Assembly (NCBI GenBank): GCA_018260315.1
Contig: JAGLBJ010000005.1
Location: 1-55,282 of the forward strand
Direction: 5' to 3'
DNA from: Moraxellaceae bacterium
GTDB taxonomy: Bacteria > Pseudomonadota > Gammaproteobacteria > Pseudomonadales > Moraxellaceae
DNA: 55,282 bases
The notes under the pieces are model-generated. The model searched no databases. It worked only from the letters and a program-made list of their open reading frames with translations, and had not been told where the DNA came from. Position 1 is the stretch's first letter; every line of letters starts with the position of its first letter. Shown piece by piece: positions 38,252 to 47,106 of this stretch. The translations under genes were made by a program, and so were the position numbers.

Positions 38252-38661
38252 TGATTTTGGTCGATTCTAATACATGGCTTGATTACTTTAATGGCAACCA
38301 TAACCGGGCCACTCAAGCATTACATCAGTTATTAGGTAAAGAGCCGGTTTATATCAGCGATTTGGGTCTAACCGAAGTCTTGCTGGCCTTAACCCATAAG
38401 CCGCATTTGTCGACCATTCGTTATTTGTTAAGCGCGGTGCCTGTCGTTACCATTGGAGGGCTTGAATGGGCGCTGCGTACCAGTGATATGCGAACACGTT
38501 TAAAGGTTAATATTGCCACCTCTGTTGACCCCATTATACGCTCGATGCTGGCAACCTATTGTATAGAACAAAATATCTGCTTGCTCAGTGCAGATCCATT
38601 CTTTAATGAGTTTTTACCTTTAGGTTTAACGTTGGTGAGCCCCATTTTAACAACACCTTAA
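38251..38661 (+). CDS. VapC-type PIN-domain toxin
   Basis: 136-residue PIN-domain ribonuclease, toxin partner of the upstream antitoxin. The first acid is Asp5 in ILVDSNTWLDYF, the second is the Glu of LTEVLLAL, and the third probably the Asp of SVDPIIRSMLATYC. The last site reads SADPFFNEF where homologues usually have DRDFD, so one of the usual C-terminal acids is Asn. The remaining acids are enough for a metal site, but activity may be altered. ACAACA/TGTTGT across the stop could be a weak terminator. Confidence 0.83.
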   Translation: MILVDSNTWLDYFNGNHNRATQALHQLLGKEPVYISDLGLTEVLLALTHKPHLSTIRYLLSAVPVVTIGGLEWALRTSDMRTRLKVNIATSVDPIIRSMLATYCIEQNICLLSADPFFNEFLPLGLTLVSPILTTP

Positions 38662-39276
38662 TGTTGTCTTTATGAAAAAATTATGTTTAACTTCATCTTT
38701 TTGTATTAAATCACGCCAAGTCAATTCTGTTAAAATAGTATCAATAGTCCAGACAGCGATTATTATCCGTTCCACTTAAAACATTTTTTAGCCTGTATAA
38801 GCTGAATTTTACATGTACAACTCCATTTTTCTGACAACAGGCCTTTAAATAGGGCACAAGGTCAGACTGCTCAATCGCCTGATGCTGCTTGCCCGTTACC
38901 TTTTAATGCCACTCGGTATGCTCGCCAGAACAGCAGTTATTTAAAATCTGAAGGCGTTCGGTTTGATACCCGTGCCGCGTCTGAAAGCTGGCTGTTAACG
39001 GTATCCTGCACGTTTTCCAATCACCTATTACGCTGTAGCATGCAACCTGTACATCTGCAAAAGGCCTGCCCCAGCTAAATGGCTGACATGCGTTATGCCC
39101 AATTTTCCAAAATTAACTCTGTGTTAAATCCGGAAGCGGTTTATACTTGCCCCTGGTCATAAACCTGCTTAAACTGCATTACCCTCATGATTTAAACGTG
39201 TGTACTCTATTTGTAGTTGTACAATTGATATGTGTATAGGTGTAATAGTCACTATTTTTAAGGATTTTAACCTGTC
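38662..39276. other. 615-bp region between vapC and metX, possible decayed coding sequence
   Basis: No intact gene. The plus frame 38806-39078 runs 90 codons without a stop but has no start codon; it reads for example SEGVRFDTRAASESWLLTV. The minus strand also has two long open stretches here (about 55 codons each) separated by one stop. I do not recognise either product. The metX promoter must lie in the AT-rich last 100 bp. Confidence 0.4.
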
Positions 39277-40515
39277 GTGACGTCTTTAACTCAAGCAAAT
39301 CCAGCTATTGCGCCCGCAGATTTAGCCCATTCTGTAGGTTACGTCAGGGCCCAAAAAATTGCCTTTGAAACACCGTTGCTGCTGGAATGCGGTCGTACCT
39401 TACCACGCTTTGACCTAATGATTGAAACCTATGGCACATTAAATGCCGATGCGTCCAATGCCATTTTAGTTTGTCATGCGTTATCAGGCCATCAACATGC
39501 AGCCGGTATTGATGCAGAAACGGGCAAAATCGGCTGGTGGGATAGCTGCATCGGGCCCAATAAAGCCATCGACACCGAACATTTTTTTGTGGTGGCGTTC
39601 AATAACCTCGGCGGCTGTAACGGCTCGACGGGTCCTACGTCCATCAACCCCGAAACGGGTCGTATTTATGGCCCGGATTTTCCCCTGGTGACGGTACGCG
39701 ATTGGGTTCGCGCTCAACAGTTATTGAGCGACTATTTGCACATCAAGACGTGGCATGCCGTTATCGGCGGCAGCTTAGGCGGCATGCAGGCACTACAATG
39801 GGCGGTTGATGCACCCGACCGGTTAAGGCATTGTGTCGTAATTGCCAGCACGCCCAAATTATCGGCGCAAAATATTGCCTTTAACGAAGTGGCGCGCCAG
39901 TCCATTTTATCCGACCCCGATTTTAAACAGGGCTATTATTTGGAAGTGGGTACTTACCCTAAACGTGGGTTAATTTTGGCACGCATGGTGGGTCATTTAA
40001 CCTATTTGACTGAAGATGCTATGAGACAAAAGTTTGGTCGGGACTTAAAATTAGGCAAGTTTATGTATGGCTACGATGTTGAATTTCAGGTAGAAAGTTA
40101 TTTGCGTTATCAGGGTGAACGGTTTAGCCAAAATTTTGATGCCAATACCTATTTATTGATGACCAAAGCGCTTGATTATTTTGACCCAGCCCGCGATTAT
40201 AACGAAAATCTAAGTGCGGCCTTACGTAAAGCTGCCTGCCGTTTTTTGATTGTGTCGTTTAGTACCGATTGGCGCTTTCCCCCGAGTCGCTCGCAGGAAA
40301 TCGCCGATGCCTTGATGAATAATAAACAGGCGGTCAGTTACGTCAATATCAATGCGCCCCATGGACACGATTCATTTTTATTTCCCATAGAACGTTATGT
40401 GCAGACCTTGCGTGCCTTTTTGTTGGGTGCGGAAAAATCGACCGCTCTTTTTACTACCACGCAAAATTCCATTAAAACTTCACGATTACCCGCCGAGATC
40501 TCCGATGCGCCTTGA
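39277..40515 (+). CDS. metX: Homoserine O-acyltransferase MetX
   Basis: Acylates homoserine in methionine synthesis. It is an alpha/beta hydrolase of 412 residues: [24 protein letters not shown] and the nucleophile elbow GGSLGGMQ with Ser166, with the His of APHGHDSFL near the end. MetX followed by metW in gammaproteobacteria is often a succinyltransferase (MetXS), so the acyl donor could be succinyl-CoA rather than acetyl-CoA. The start is a GTG with AAGGA upstream. metW overlaps its 3' end by 11 bp. Confidence 0.94.
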   Translation: MTSLTQANPAIAPADLAHSVGYVRAQKIAFETPLLLECGRTLPRFDLMIETYGTLNADASNAILVCHALSGHQHAAGIDAETGKIGWWDSCIGPNKAIDTEHFFVVAFNNLGGCNGSTGPTSINPETGRIYGPDFPLVTVRDWVRAQQLLSDYLHIKTWHAVIGGSLGGMQALQWAVDAPDRLRHCVVIASTPKLSAQNIAFNEVARQSILSDPDFKQGYYLEVGTYPKRGLILARMVGHLTYLTEDAMRQKFGRDLKLGKFMYGYDVEFQVESYLRYQGERFSQNFDANTYLLMTKALDYFDPARDYNENLSAALRKAACRFLIVSFSTDWRFPPSRSQEIADALMNNKQAVSYVNINAPHGHDSFLFPIERYVQTLRAFLLGAEKSTALFTTTQNSIKTSRLPAEISDAP

Positions 40516-41098
40516 CCAACGCCTGGCAGAACGCTGGATTACCCCCAATGCGCGCGTGCTTGATCTGGGCTGTGGCGATGGTGAATTGTTGGCCCATATG
40601 CAAACCAAGCTTAACGTACAAGGCTATGGCATAGAAATTGATGCGGCGCGCATGACTACGGCTATTGGGCGCGGCTTAAACATTATCGAACAGGATTTAA
40701 ATGAAGGTTTGGGCCGTTTTGCCGACCAGAGTTTTGATTTTGTGGTTATGGCCCAAGCCCTGCAAGCGGTTGATGCGCCGGATAAATTGCTGCTTGATAT
40801 GGTGCGCGTGGGCCGTGAAGCGATTATCAGTTTTCCTAATTTTGCCTACTGGAAAACGCGCAGTTACCTTAGTTTTAAAGGTCAAATGCCGGTTTCTGAT
40901 GCCCTGCCTTATATGTGGTACAATACCCCCAATATTCATCTTTGCACGTTTAAAGATTTTGAGATGCTGTGTAAAACGCACGGTATTCGTATTATTAAGC
41001 GGCTGGCGGTCGACGGTGACCAACAAGGCCATTTATTTATGAAATATCTGCCCAATTTGTTTGGTGAAGTTGCCATTTATCGGATTACACGTGCTTAA
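40505..41098 (+). CDS. metW: Methionine biosynthesis protein MetW
   Basis: SAM-dependent methyltransferase-fold protein that accompanies MetX. From the ATG at 40505 it has 197 residues: [15 protein letters not shown] is the SAM loop, [11 protein letters not shown] the acidic motif, and [16 protein letters not shown] and [23 protein letters not shown] stretches (here [20 protein letters not shown]) are family blocks. The frame extends upstream inside metX, but a longer start would be entirely overlapping. An exact biochemical role in methionine synthesis is not established. Confidence 0.92.
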   Translation: MRLDQRLAERWITPNARVLDLGCGDGELLAHMQTKLNVQGYGIEIDAARMTTAIGRGLNIIEQDLNEGLGRFADQSFDFVVMAQALQAVDAPDKLLLDMVRVGREAIISFPNFAYWKTRSYLSFKGQMPVSDALPYMWYNTPNIHLCTFKDFEMLCKTHGIRIIKRLAVDGDQQGHLFMKYLPNLFGEVAIYRITRA

Positions 41099-41332
41099 TC
41101 TATTTATCATGGCTCGCTCATTGAGTGTGCGGCTAGATAGTTTGACTTTTAGCGTTTTTATGGCATATTACACGCGTATGGGTTTTAAACCCTGCAGATT
41201 TAACCAATTGTATTATTTGATTCTAATAAACGAATTATTTTATAATTCAGTGATTCAATCCCGTAAAGGCTTAGACGCTCATTTAGTAAGCTGTTTCACC
41301 TATTGTGATTTTATCCAAAAGGAGTAGATTTT

Positions 41333-41923
41333 ATGAAGAAGACCTTATTATCCACCTTTTTATTAGCTGGCACACCCCTTGCTGTCCATGCTGAATTGAC
41401 CTCAAATGTCCCGTTAAGCAATGCGGTCAATGTCGGGTCAAGTTATGCTTCAATGCCTTTACCCAGTCTGCAAGCCGCCGCCCAATCAGGGAGTGCAACT
41501 GCCCAATTTTATTTGGCCAATCGTTATAAAAATGGTGAAGGCGTTAACCTCGATTTAAGCCAAGCCTTTGCCTGGTATATGAAAGCCGCCCAGCAAGGTG
41601 CAGCGCCCGCACAATTAAACGTCGGTCAAATGTATGCACAGGGTCGGGGCGTACCGGTGAATATGGCCCAAGCTAAAGCCTGGTTTAAACGTGCTGCCAA
41701 ACAGGGCGATAATCGCGCCAGTTATAATCTGGCATTGCTTGAAGAACGTGACCAACATTTGTCAGACGCTTACCAGTGGTATGATGTGTCGGCGCGTGAC
41801 GGCATGCTAGACTCGGCTGTACGTGACCGTGCAGAGGGCAAAATTCGTAAATTAGCAGCTAACTTGTCACCTAAAGATGTGGAAACGGCGCGTCAACGTG
41901 CTGACCAGTGGATTGCACAATAA
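41333..41923 (+). CDS. Exported Sel1-repeat protein
   Basis: 196 residues with a signal peptide (KKTLLSTFLLAGTPLAVHA-E) and about three Sel1 repeats: ATAQFYLANRYKNGEGVNLD, APAQLNVGQMYAQGRGVPVN and a degenerate third (ASYNLALLEERDQHLSDAYQ). It should be periplasmic. AAGGAG lies ten bases before the ATG. A perfect hairpin terminator follows, so it is monocistronic. It is unrelated in sequence to the membrane-anchored Sel1 protein at 28729 beyond the repeat type. The partner is unknown. Confidence 0.8.
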   Translation: MKKTLLSTFLLAGTPLAVHAELTSNVPLSNAVNVGSSYASMPLPSLQAAAQSGSATAQFYLANRYKNGEGVNLDLSQAFAWYMKAAQQGAAPAQLNVGQMYAQGRGVPVNMAQAKAWFKRAAKQGDNRASYNLALLEERDQHLSDAYQWYDVSARDGMLDSAVRDRAEGKIRKLAANLSPKDVETARQRADQWIAQ

Positions 41924-41956
41924 CATTAAGCCGTTACTTAATTTTGTTGTTTTAGC

Positions 41957-41986
41957 AAATGCCCTTTGAAATTGAAGGGCATTTTT
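41957..41986 (+). terminator. Intrinsic terminator after the exported Sel1 protein
   Basis: AAATGCCCTT (41957-41966) pairs perfectly with AAGGGCATTT (41975-41984), followed by T residues on the plus strand. Confidence 0.9.
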
Positions 41987-42040
41987 ATGCGCGTTATTTT
42001 TCTTTAATTGACCGCAGAGCATGCAAACCAGGATTAGATA

Positions 42041-42652
42041 ATGAATTTTTTAGAGCCCGCCGTTTTGGTTTTAGCCACGCATAACGCTGGTAAGGCAGCC
42101 GAATTTCAACACTTATTTAATCAATATCATTTACCGTTGACGATTAAAACACAAAAAGAATTGAATATTAAAGCAGCTAGTGAAGATGGTTTAGGCTTTG
42201 TCGATAATGCCCTGATTAAAGCCCGACATGCGGCGCGTCTGTCCGGACAGGCTGCCCTGGCCGATGACTCCGGCTTGTGCGTGCCAGTGCTCCAGGGTCG
42301 ACCCGGGATTTACTCGGCACGGTTTGCAGGCGAACACGCAACCGACGCCCAAAACAATCAAGCTTTACTTGACGCACTGCTGCCCTACCGTGGCCAACAG
42401 GCTATCAACGCCTACTATGCCTGTGTACTGGTGTTTGTACGTCATGCCGCCGACCCCATGCCTATTATTGTCGAAGCCACCTGGCATGGCGAAATTTTAG
42501 CAACTCCGCAAGGTGAAGGCGGCTTTGGCTATGATGCGTTATTTTGGTTGCCCGATTTACAGCAGACTGCTGCCCAGCTTACTCCTGATGTTAAAAGTAC
42601 GCTTAGTCACCGAGGCCAAGCAATGCGTGAATTAATTCAGCGACTGACTTGA
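42041..42652 (+). CDS. rdgB: dITP/XTP pyrophosphatase (RdgB/HAM1 family)
   Basis: Removes non-canonical purine nucleoside triphosphates (dITP, XTP) by pyrophosphate release. VLATHNAGKAAEF near residue 9 binds phosphate, ALADDSGLCVPVLQGRPGIY is the catalytic acid motif, GEGGFGYDALFW the base pocket and LSHRGQAM the C-terminal signature. It has 203 residues. The stop codon lies within the sequence that begins the IS605-type right end (CTTGACATAC), so the final codons may reflect the insertion point. Confidence 0.95.
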   Translation: MNFLEPAVLVLATHNAGKAAEFQHLFNQYHLPLTIKTQKELNIKAASEDGLGFVDNALIKARHAARLSGQAALADDSGLCVPVLQGRPGIYSARFAGEHATDAQNNQALLDALLPYRGQQAINAYYACVLVFVRHAADPMPIIVEATWHGEILATPQGEGGFGYDALFWLPDLQQTAAQLTPDVKSTLSHRGQAMRELIQRLT

Positions 42653-42772
42653 CATACTCCCACCACCAAACCTAGCGGTTATGGTGGGGGAATCTTTGCG
42701 ACCCATAACAACCTAAGTTGCTATCTTTCGCCATGCCACTATCGCTGAATAGTATCGGCATGAGGGAACTCT
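42653..42772 (-). ncRNA. Possible omega/reRNA scaffold of the IS605 remnant
   Basis: In IS605-group elements the transcript of the tnpB 3' end and right end is the omega RNA, and bases flanking the right end serve as guide. Here two hairpins (42732-42762 with CATGCC/GGCATG and ACTAT/ATAGT arms; 42659-42688) are intact on the minus strand. The guide would be the complement of the last codons of rdgB. Expression is not shown and the partner TnpB is truncated. Confidence 0.35.
42659..42688 (-). repeat. Right-end foldback hairpin of the IS605 remnant
   Basis: CCCACCA (42659-42665) pairs with TGGTGGG (42682-42688), with an inner AACC/GGTT stem (42669-42672, 42677-42680). IS200/IS605 elements use such imperfect hairpins as strand-transfer signals in place of inverted repeats. 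Confidence 0.75.
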
Positions 42773-43159
42773 TTACACAGTAGCACGTCCTGCTACATCA
42801 GCTAACGCCTGCTGGCGTATATTGCTTGCTGCATTGGTATCACGGTCATGCTGTGTTTGACAGCTAGGACACGTCCAATTTCTCACAGATAATGGCAAAT
42901 TATCTAATTTGTGATGACAATGCGAACAAATTTTACTACTGGCAAAGAACCGATTTACTTTTAGAATATTTTTACCATACCAATTTGCCTTGTAGGTAAG
43001 CAGGGTAACAAACTGACCCCAACCCACATCATTAATCGCTTTGGCAAGTTTTCGATTTTTTACCATGTTTTTCACACCTAAATCTTCTATCGCATAGCTT
43101 GTCGCTTGGTTTTCACAGATAAGGCGATGCGTGATTTTGTGGTGTAAGGTGTCTTTATA
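42773..43159 (-). pseudogene. tnpB C-terminal fragment
   Basis: The open frame from 43159 to the stop at 42773 encodes only the C-terminal third of TnpB, the RuvC-like RNA-guided nuclease of IS605 elements. Visible are AIEDLGVKNM with the second RuvC acid, AKAINDVGWGQF, the zinc ribbon CSHC ... CPSC, and HDRDTNAASNI with the last RuvC Asp. An in-frame stop lies at 43160-43162 and the N-terminal domain with the first RuvC acid is absent. A start at the ATG at 43075 would make a 100-residue peptide with no expected nuclease activity. Confidence 0.88.
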
Positions 43160-43181
43160 TCAGAACGCCTCTCAGACCTTT

Positions 43182-44123
43182 TCAATATATGCTTTTTTCA
43201 CCCGGTGGCCGCGTTTTAAACCTTCGGTGAAACCACATATACTGCGTTGGCGCGATGGAAATCATACTTTCCAGTAGTTCATTGACCCGTACCGCGTCCG
43301 CATGTTCGTCTGGGCCTGGATAGTCTGTCAATGGTGCGGTAATGGTAATATGATAATGCGGTCGGCGGTCGTCCTGCCGGTAAAAATGAATCCCCATAAC
43401 GGCCGATTTATCAATTGCTGCCAAACGGCGCGGTATGGTAATGGTTGCGGCCGATACGCCAAAAAACGGCGCCATAATACCCTGCTTTAAACCAAAATCC
43501 TGATCGGGTGTATACCAGACAATGTGCTTAGATTTTAAAGCTCGCACCAAACTGCGCATGTCGTGGTAAGAAATTTGCTGGCGATAAATGGATAAACGTG
43601 CTCGATAAATCAACCACTCAAACAAGGCATTATTTTGCGGACGATAGACAATGCTTGCCTGAAAAAACCAGTTACAAATCAGTCCGCCCAAATCCAGTAA
43701 ACTATAATGCGCCCCTAATAATAAAATGCTTTGGTCTGCTTGCTGGGCATTAACGATATGATGCAGACCACTAATGGTTACTTTTCCCCAAAAACGTTCA
43801 GGCCGATACCACGCGTCCAAACTTTCAAACAGGCCAATAGCTGCATTGATAAACACTTCGCGCGCCATGGTGTCATGTTCATCGGCGCTTTTATCGGGAA
43901 AACACAACGCTAAATTGACCAGCGTTTCATGTCGTCGTTTGTGCGCCCATCTGTATCCCAAACGCCCGATATGCTGAGCCAACCGATATTGCCGTGACCA
44001 ATTTAAAAATGTCAACGTCCATAGCATGCCAATCGCCACCCACCATAGCCAATACTGTGGCAATAAAAAATGCCAGTCAAATGCAGGTTTTGGGCCATGT
44101 TGCAGCCGCTTAGGCATACTCAC
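43182..44123 (-). CDS. LpxL/HtrB-like lipid A acyltransferase family protein
   Basis: Inner-membrane acyltransferase of the LpxL/LpxM family, which adds secondary acyl chains to lipid A. The 313 residues begin with a membrane segment (YWLWWVAIGMLWTLTFLNW). The catalytic HxxxxD motif is GAHYSLLDLG. YRPQNNALFEWLIYRAR and VWYTPDQDFGLKQG are substrate and acyl-chain blocks, and the protein ends MWFHRRFKTRPPGE. The start is the GTG at 44123 (ATG two codons later is equally possible). Which acyl position it serves cannot be told. It lies behind the lipoprotein gene, 40 bp apart. Confidence 0.87.
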   Translation of the reverse strand: MSMPKRLQHGPKPAFDWHFLLPQYWLWWVAIGMLWTLTFLNWSRQYRLAQHIGRLGYRWAHKRRHETLVNLALCFPDKSADEHDTMAREVFINAAIGLFESLDAWYRPERFWGKVTISGLHHIVNAQQADQSILLLGAHYSLLDLGGLICNWFFQASIVYRPQNNALFEWLIYRARLSIYRQQISYHDMRSLVRALKSKHIVWYTPDQDFGLKQGIMAPFFGVSAATITIPRRLAAIDKSAVMGIHFYRQDDRRPHYHITITAPLTDYPGPDEHADAVRVNELLESMISIAPTQYMWFHRRFKTRPPGEKSIY

Positions 44124-44163
44124 TAACAGATCATCTCACATAAACCCTGATAAACAGGACCAA

Positions 44164-44880
44164 TTAATGACATTGATGCACGCGCGCCCAGTCGGCTTGT
44201 TGTTGCGGGCTAGTCGCTTGTAAATCAGGAAAGGCGACTTGATCGGGCTGTTTTAATCCCAATGATTTGACCGGCGTACCCGGGATTTGAAGCGCCATCA
44301 ATAACCCTTTTAAGGCATTTTTCATATCGGTTGAACGTACTGAACGCTGCATATGCTGTAAAACATACGCCATATTACCCCGTTTTAAAATTAAATAACC
44401 GAACCCGTAAGTATGACCATCTGCACCCGCGCGACTTTGTAGCGCATAATAAGCCGGTCCCACTGCCGTATTAACCGCCGTCTGTTCAACTACCGTGCCG
44501 CCTGTATTAACCGATTGCAAATAATAATTGAGTACGGCCTGTTGCGCCATTTTATCGTCGGCTCCGTCGGGCACTTCAATACCGGAATGATGCAGGATAT
44601 TAACGGCATCAATGCGAAAAAAACGACCAAAATAATCAACAATATCGGTGCCTGTGCCCAAAGCGCTACAATGTTCGGTCACCTTCACACGGCCTCTAAA
44701 GACTGCGGCACTTAAATCCAGGTCAAACTGCTGCACTGGCGCGTGATAAATTTGTTGTAACTGCGGTGTTGGCGTTGGCACCTGAGAAGACTGTTTAGCC
44801 ATATGATGACTACAACCACTTGTCATAATGCCTAATCCGGCCATGGTACTGACCTGTAAAATCCGTTTTAAAGGGTCCAT
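44164..44880 (-). CDS. Orphan lipoprotein of unknown function
   Basis: 238 residues with a lipoprotein signal peptide (ILQVSTMAGLGIMTSGC, lipobox TSGC). The mature sequence has a Gln/Pro/Thr-rich linker, then a mixed alpha/beta domain with VEQTAVNTAVGPAYYALQSR and YGFGYLILKRGNMAYVLQHM, which looks like a strand-rich cup. I do not recognise the family. It starts 6 bp after uup on the same strand and so should be cotranscribed with it, and precedes the LpxL-like gene. The context hints at an envelope role but no function can be assigned. Confidence 0.72.
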   Translation of the reverse strand: MDPLKRILQVSTMAGLGIMTSGCSHHMAKQSSQVPTPTPQLQQIYHAPVQQFDLDLSAAVFRGRVKVTEHCSALGTGTDIVDYFGRFFRIDAVNILHHSGIEVPDGADDKMAQQAVLNYYLQSVNTGGTVVEQTAVNTAVGPAYYALQSRAGADGHTYGFGYLILKRGNMAYVLQHMQRSVRSTDMKNALKGLLMALQIPGTPVKSLGLKQPDQVAFPDLQATSPQQQADWARVHQCH

Positions 44881-44886
44881 ATTCGC

Positions 44887-46785
44887 CTAATCTCCTTGGC
44901 TGATTGCTTCTAGTTGTGTCCATCGGTCTAGCTTTTCCATAAGTTGTTGTTCAATTGCGGCTAAGCGTGCTGAGGCTTCGGTTGCCACTACTTTATCGCG
45001 CACATACCATTGACCATCGGCCAATTCGGCCTCAAGCGTTGCCTGCTCTGCTTCTAACGCCACGATTTCTTCCGGTAACAATTCGAGTTCCCGTTGTTCT
45101 TTATACCCTAATTTTCCTTTTTTAGCTGCTGTAGCCGCTATATTTTTTACAGGCGCTTTTACAGCCATTGGTTTGGTTTTGCTTAAGCGTTCTTGTTCAG
45201 CACGTTGAAGTAAATAATCCTGATAACCCCCTACATATTCCTCGACGCCCCCTTTGCCATCAAAGACCCAGGTTGAGGTCACGACGGCATCTACAAAGGC
45301 ACGATCGTGGCTGATTAACAACAGTGTACCGGTATAACCTGCCAACAAATCTTCCAATAATTCCAGCGTAATCATATCCAAATCGTTGGTGGGCTCGTCC
45401 ATGATCAATAAATTGGACGGCTTTAACAGTAAACGCGCCAATAATAATCGATTACGCTCACCGCCTGATAACGCTTTAACCGGTGTACGGGCACGCTGCG
45501 GGGCAAACAAAAAATCCTGCAAATAACTTAAAATATGCCGCCGTTGCCCGTTGACCTCAACAAAATCGGCGCCCCCACTGACATTCTCCAACACCGTTTT
45601 TTCTAAATCTAATTGGTCACGCAATTGATCAAAATAGGCCACTTCTAATTGTGTGCCGGTTTTGACCTTACCGCCATGCGCCTGTTCACCCAATAGTGCC
45701 CGAATTAAAGTGGTTTTACCCACACCGTTATCGCCAATTAACCCAATACGGTCGCCGCGCATGACCATAGCCGAAAAATCATTGACTAACACGCGCTCGC
45801 CAAAGGCTAAATGCAGATGTTCAATATCAAACACCAATTTACCCGAACGATTGATATCCTGCGCCACCAGGGTTGCTTTACCCTGTTGACTGCGCCGCGC
45901 CCGTGCCTCTTCGCGCAAGGCTTTTAAAGCACGCACTCGGCCTTCATTACGCGTTCTTCGGGCTTTAATCCCTTGTCGAATCCACACCTCTTCTTCGGCT
46001 AATTTTTTATCAAAATTAGAATTTTGTTTTTCTTCAGCTTCCAATTGCTGGGCTTTTAATTCCAGATAACGCGCATAATTACCGTCATAACTGCGCAACG
46101 TGCCCCGATCCAGCTCGACAATGCGTGTTGCCAAACGGTCTACAAAAGCGCGGTCATGCGAAATAAACAGGAGCGTAAGACTTTGCCAGTCAAGTAAAAA
46201 TTGCTCAAGCCATTCAATACTTTCAACATCTAAATGATTGGTTGGTTCATCTAGCAGCAACACATCAGGCTGCGTCAAAAGAGCACGCGCCAACAATACC
46301 CGCCGTTTACGTCCACCCGACAATGACGATAAATCAGCTTCACCGTCTAAATTCATTTTACCCAAAATCGTCTGCACTTGCCGTTCAAGCGCCCAGCCGT
46401 TTTGTGCGTCTAGCTCAGTTTGCAAGTGCCCCATGCGCTCACAAGCCTCCATATCGCCTACCGCACATAAATCACTTGCGGCATGATAATCCGCCAATAC
46501 TTGCGCGACAGGCCCCGCTCCGTCAGCGACAATATCGGCTACGCGGCCTTGTGTCATGGGGACGTCTTGCTCAAGCAAGGCTAAACGCAAGCCATTGGTT
46601 TTGCTGACTTCGCCACTATCGGGCAGCAGGCGTCCATCTACCAATTTAAGTAAGGTCGATTTTCCTTCACCATTGCGCCCAATAACACACACCCGCTCAC
46701 CCCGTTCAAGGCTAAAAGCTGCGCCATCTAATAACGCCGGGCCGCCAAAGGCTAAATGAATATCTCTTAAACTAATTAATGCCAT
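44887..46785 (-). CDS. uup: ABC-F family ATPase Uup
   Basis: Cytosolic ABC-F protein with two ATPase domains, thought to act on ribosomes and DNA structures. Walker A motifs are GRNGEGKSTLL and GDNGVGKTTLI, signatures LSSLSGGRKRRVLLARALL-type and LSGGERNRLLLARLLL, and Walker B motifs LLLDEPTNHLD and LIMDEPTNDLD. The inter-domain linker is long and charged. The last ~70 residues form a coiled coil (ELLPEEIVALEAEQATLEAE), as in Uup. It has 632 residues. slyX starts divergently 38 bp away. Confidence 0.95.
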   Translation of the reverse strand: MALISLRDIHLAFGGPALLDGAAFSLERGERVCVIGRNGEGKSTLLKLVDGRLLPDSGEVSKTNGLRLALLEQDVPMTQGRVADIVADGAGPVAQVLADYHAASDLCAVGDMEACERMGHLQTELDAQNGWALERQVQTILGKMNLDGEADLSSLSGGRKRRVLLARALLTQPDVLLLDEPTNHLDVESIEWLEQFLLDWQSLTLLFISHDRAFVDRLATRIVELDRGTLRSYDGNYARYLELKAQQLEAEEKQNSNFDKKLAEEEVWIRQGIKARRTRNEGRVRALKALREEARARRSQQGKATLVAQDINRSGKLVFDIEHLHLAFGERVLVNDFSAMVMRGDRIGLIGDNGVGKTTLIRALLGEQAHGGKVKTGTQLEVAYFDQLRDQLDLEKTVLENVSGGADFVEVNGQRRHILSYLQDFLFAPQRARTPVKALSGGERNRLLLARLLLKPSNLLIMDEPTNDLDMITLELLEDLLAGYTGTLLLISHDRAFVDAVVTSTWVFDGKGGVEEYVGGYQDYLLQRAEQERLSKTKPMAVKAPVKNIAATAAKKGKLGYKEQRELELLPEEIVALEAEQATLEAELADGQWYVRDKVVATEASARLAAIEQQLMEKLDRWTQLEAISQGD

Positions 46786-46823
46786 ACGCTATACTATTCA
46801 CTCTAAAAAATGGAAATGGCTTT

Positions 46824-47081
46824 ATGTTAGATGACTTAGACACAATGCACCTGACCGAACAATCATCAAATACGGCTCGCATTGACGAACTTGAGCAACG
46901 CGTCATGTTTCAAGATGATTTACTCGAACAATTAAACCAAAGTCTTGTCACTCAAACCCAACAGATTTTGGCATTACAACAGCACTTAAAACTACTCTAT
47001 CAAAAACTCGCCCCGCAACTTACCCAAACGCCTTTGGTAGAAGCGTTTGAGCCTTTATATGATATTCCGCCGCATTTTTAA
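46824..47081 (+). CDS. slyX: SlyX family protein
   Basis: Small coiled-coil protein of unknown function. From the ATG at 46824 it has 85 residues. RIDELEQRVMFQDDLLEQLN followed by QSLVTQTQQILALQQHL is the classic SlyX heptad region, and the C-terminus PLYDIPPHF matches the conserved PPH ending. A start at 46779 would overlap uup and add 15 unrelated residues. It is divergent from uup and convergent with ybeY (25 bp). Confidence 0.87.
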   Translation: MLDDLDTMHLTEQSSNTARIDELEQRVMFQDDLLEQLNQSLVTQTQQILALQQHLKLLYQKLAPQLTQTPLVEAFEPLYDIPPHF

Positions 47082-47106
47082 GGCTTTAGAAGTGGGTTAA
47101 AATCTG

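Larger units (their letters stand above)
42650..43159 (-). mobile_element. Truncated IS200/IS605-family element (right end plus tnpB 3' part)
   Basis: The segment holds the last ~128 codons of tnpB followed, on the minus strand, by about 120 bp with two stem-loops that resemble the subterminal right end of IS605-group elements. The left end, tnpA and the first two thirds of tnpB are missing, so it cannot move by itself. It lies between rdgB and the LpxL-like gene, directly abutting the rdgB 3' end. Confidence 0.75.

Noticed and set aside
39100..39276. SAM riboswitch or T-box upstream of metX
   Set aside because: No recognisable conserved core or terminator/antiterminator pair was seen in the short AT-rich leader.
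41061..41327. 88-codon plus-strand frame overlapping the metW end
   Set aside because: It overlaps conserved metW sequence, has no family resemblance or ribosome site, and continues into AT-rich spacer.
46242..46607. 121-codon frame antisense to uup
   Set aside because: It lies wholly within the conserved Uup ATPase domain and is His/Pro/Arg-rich without family features, typical of an antisense shadow.
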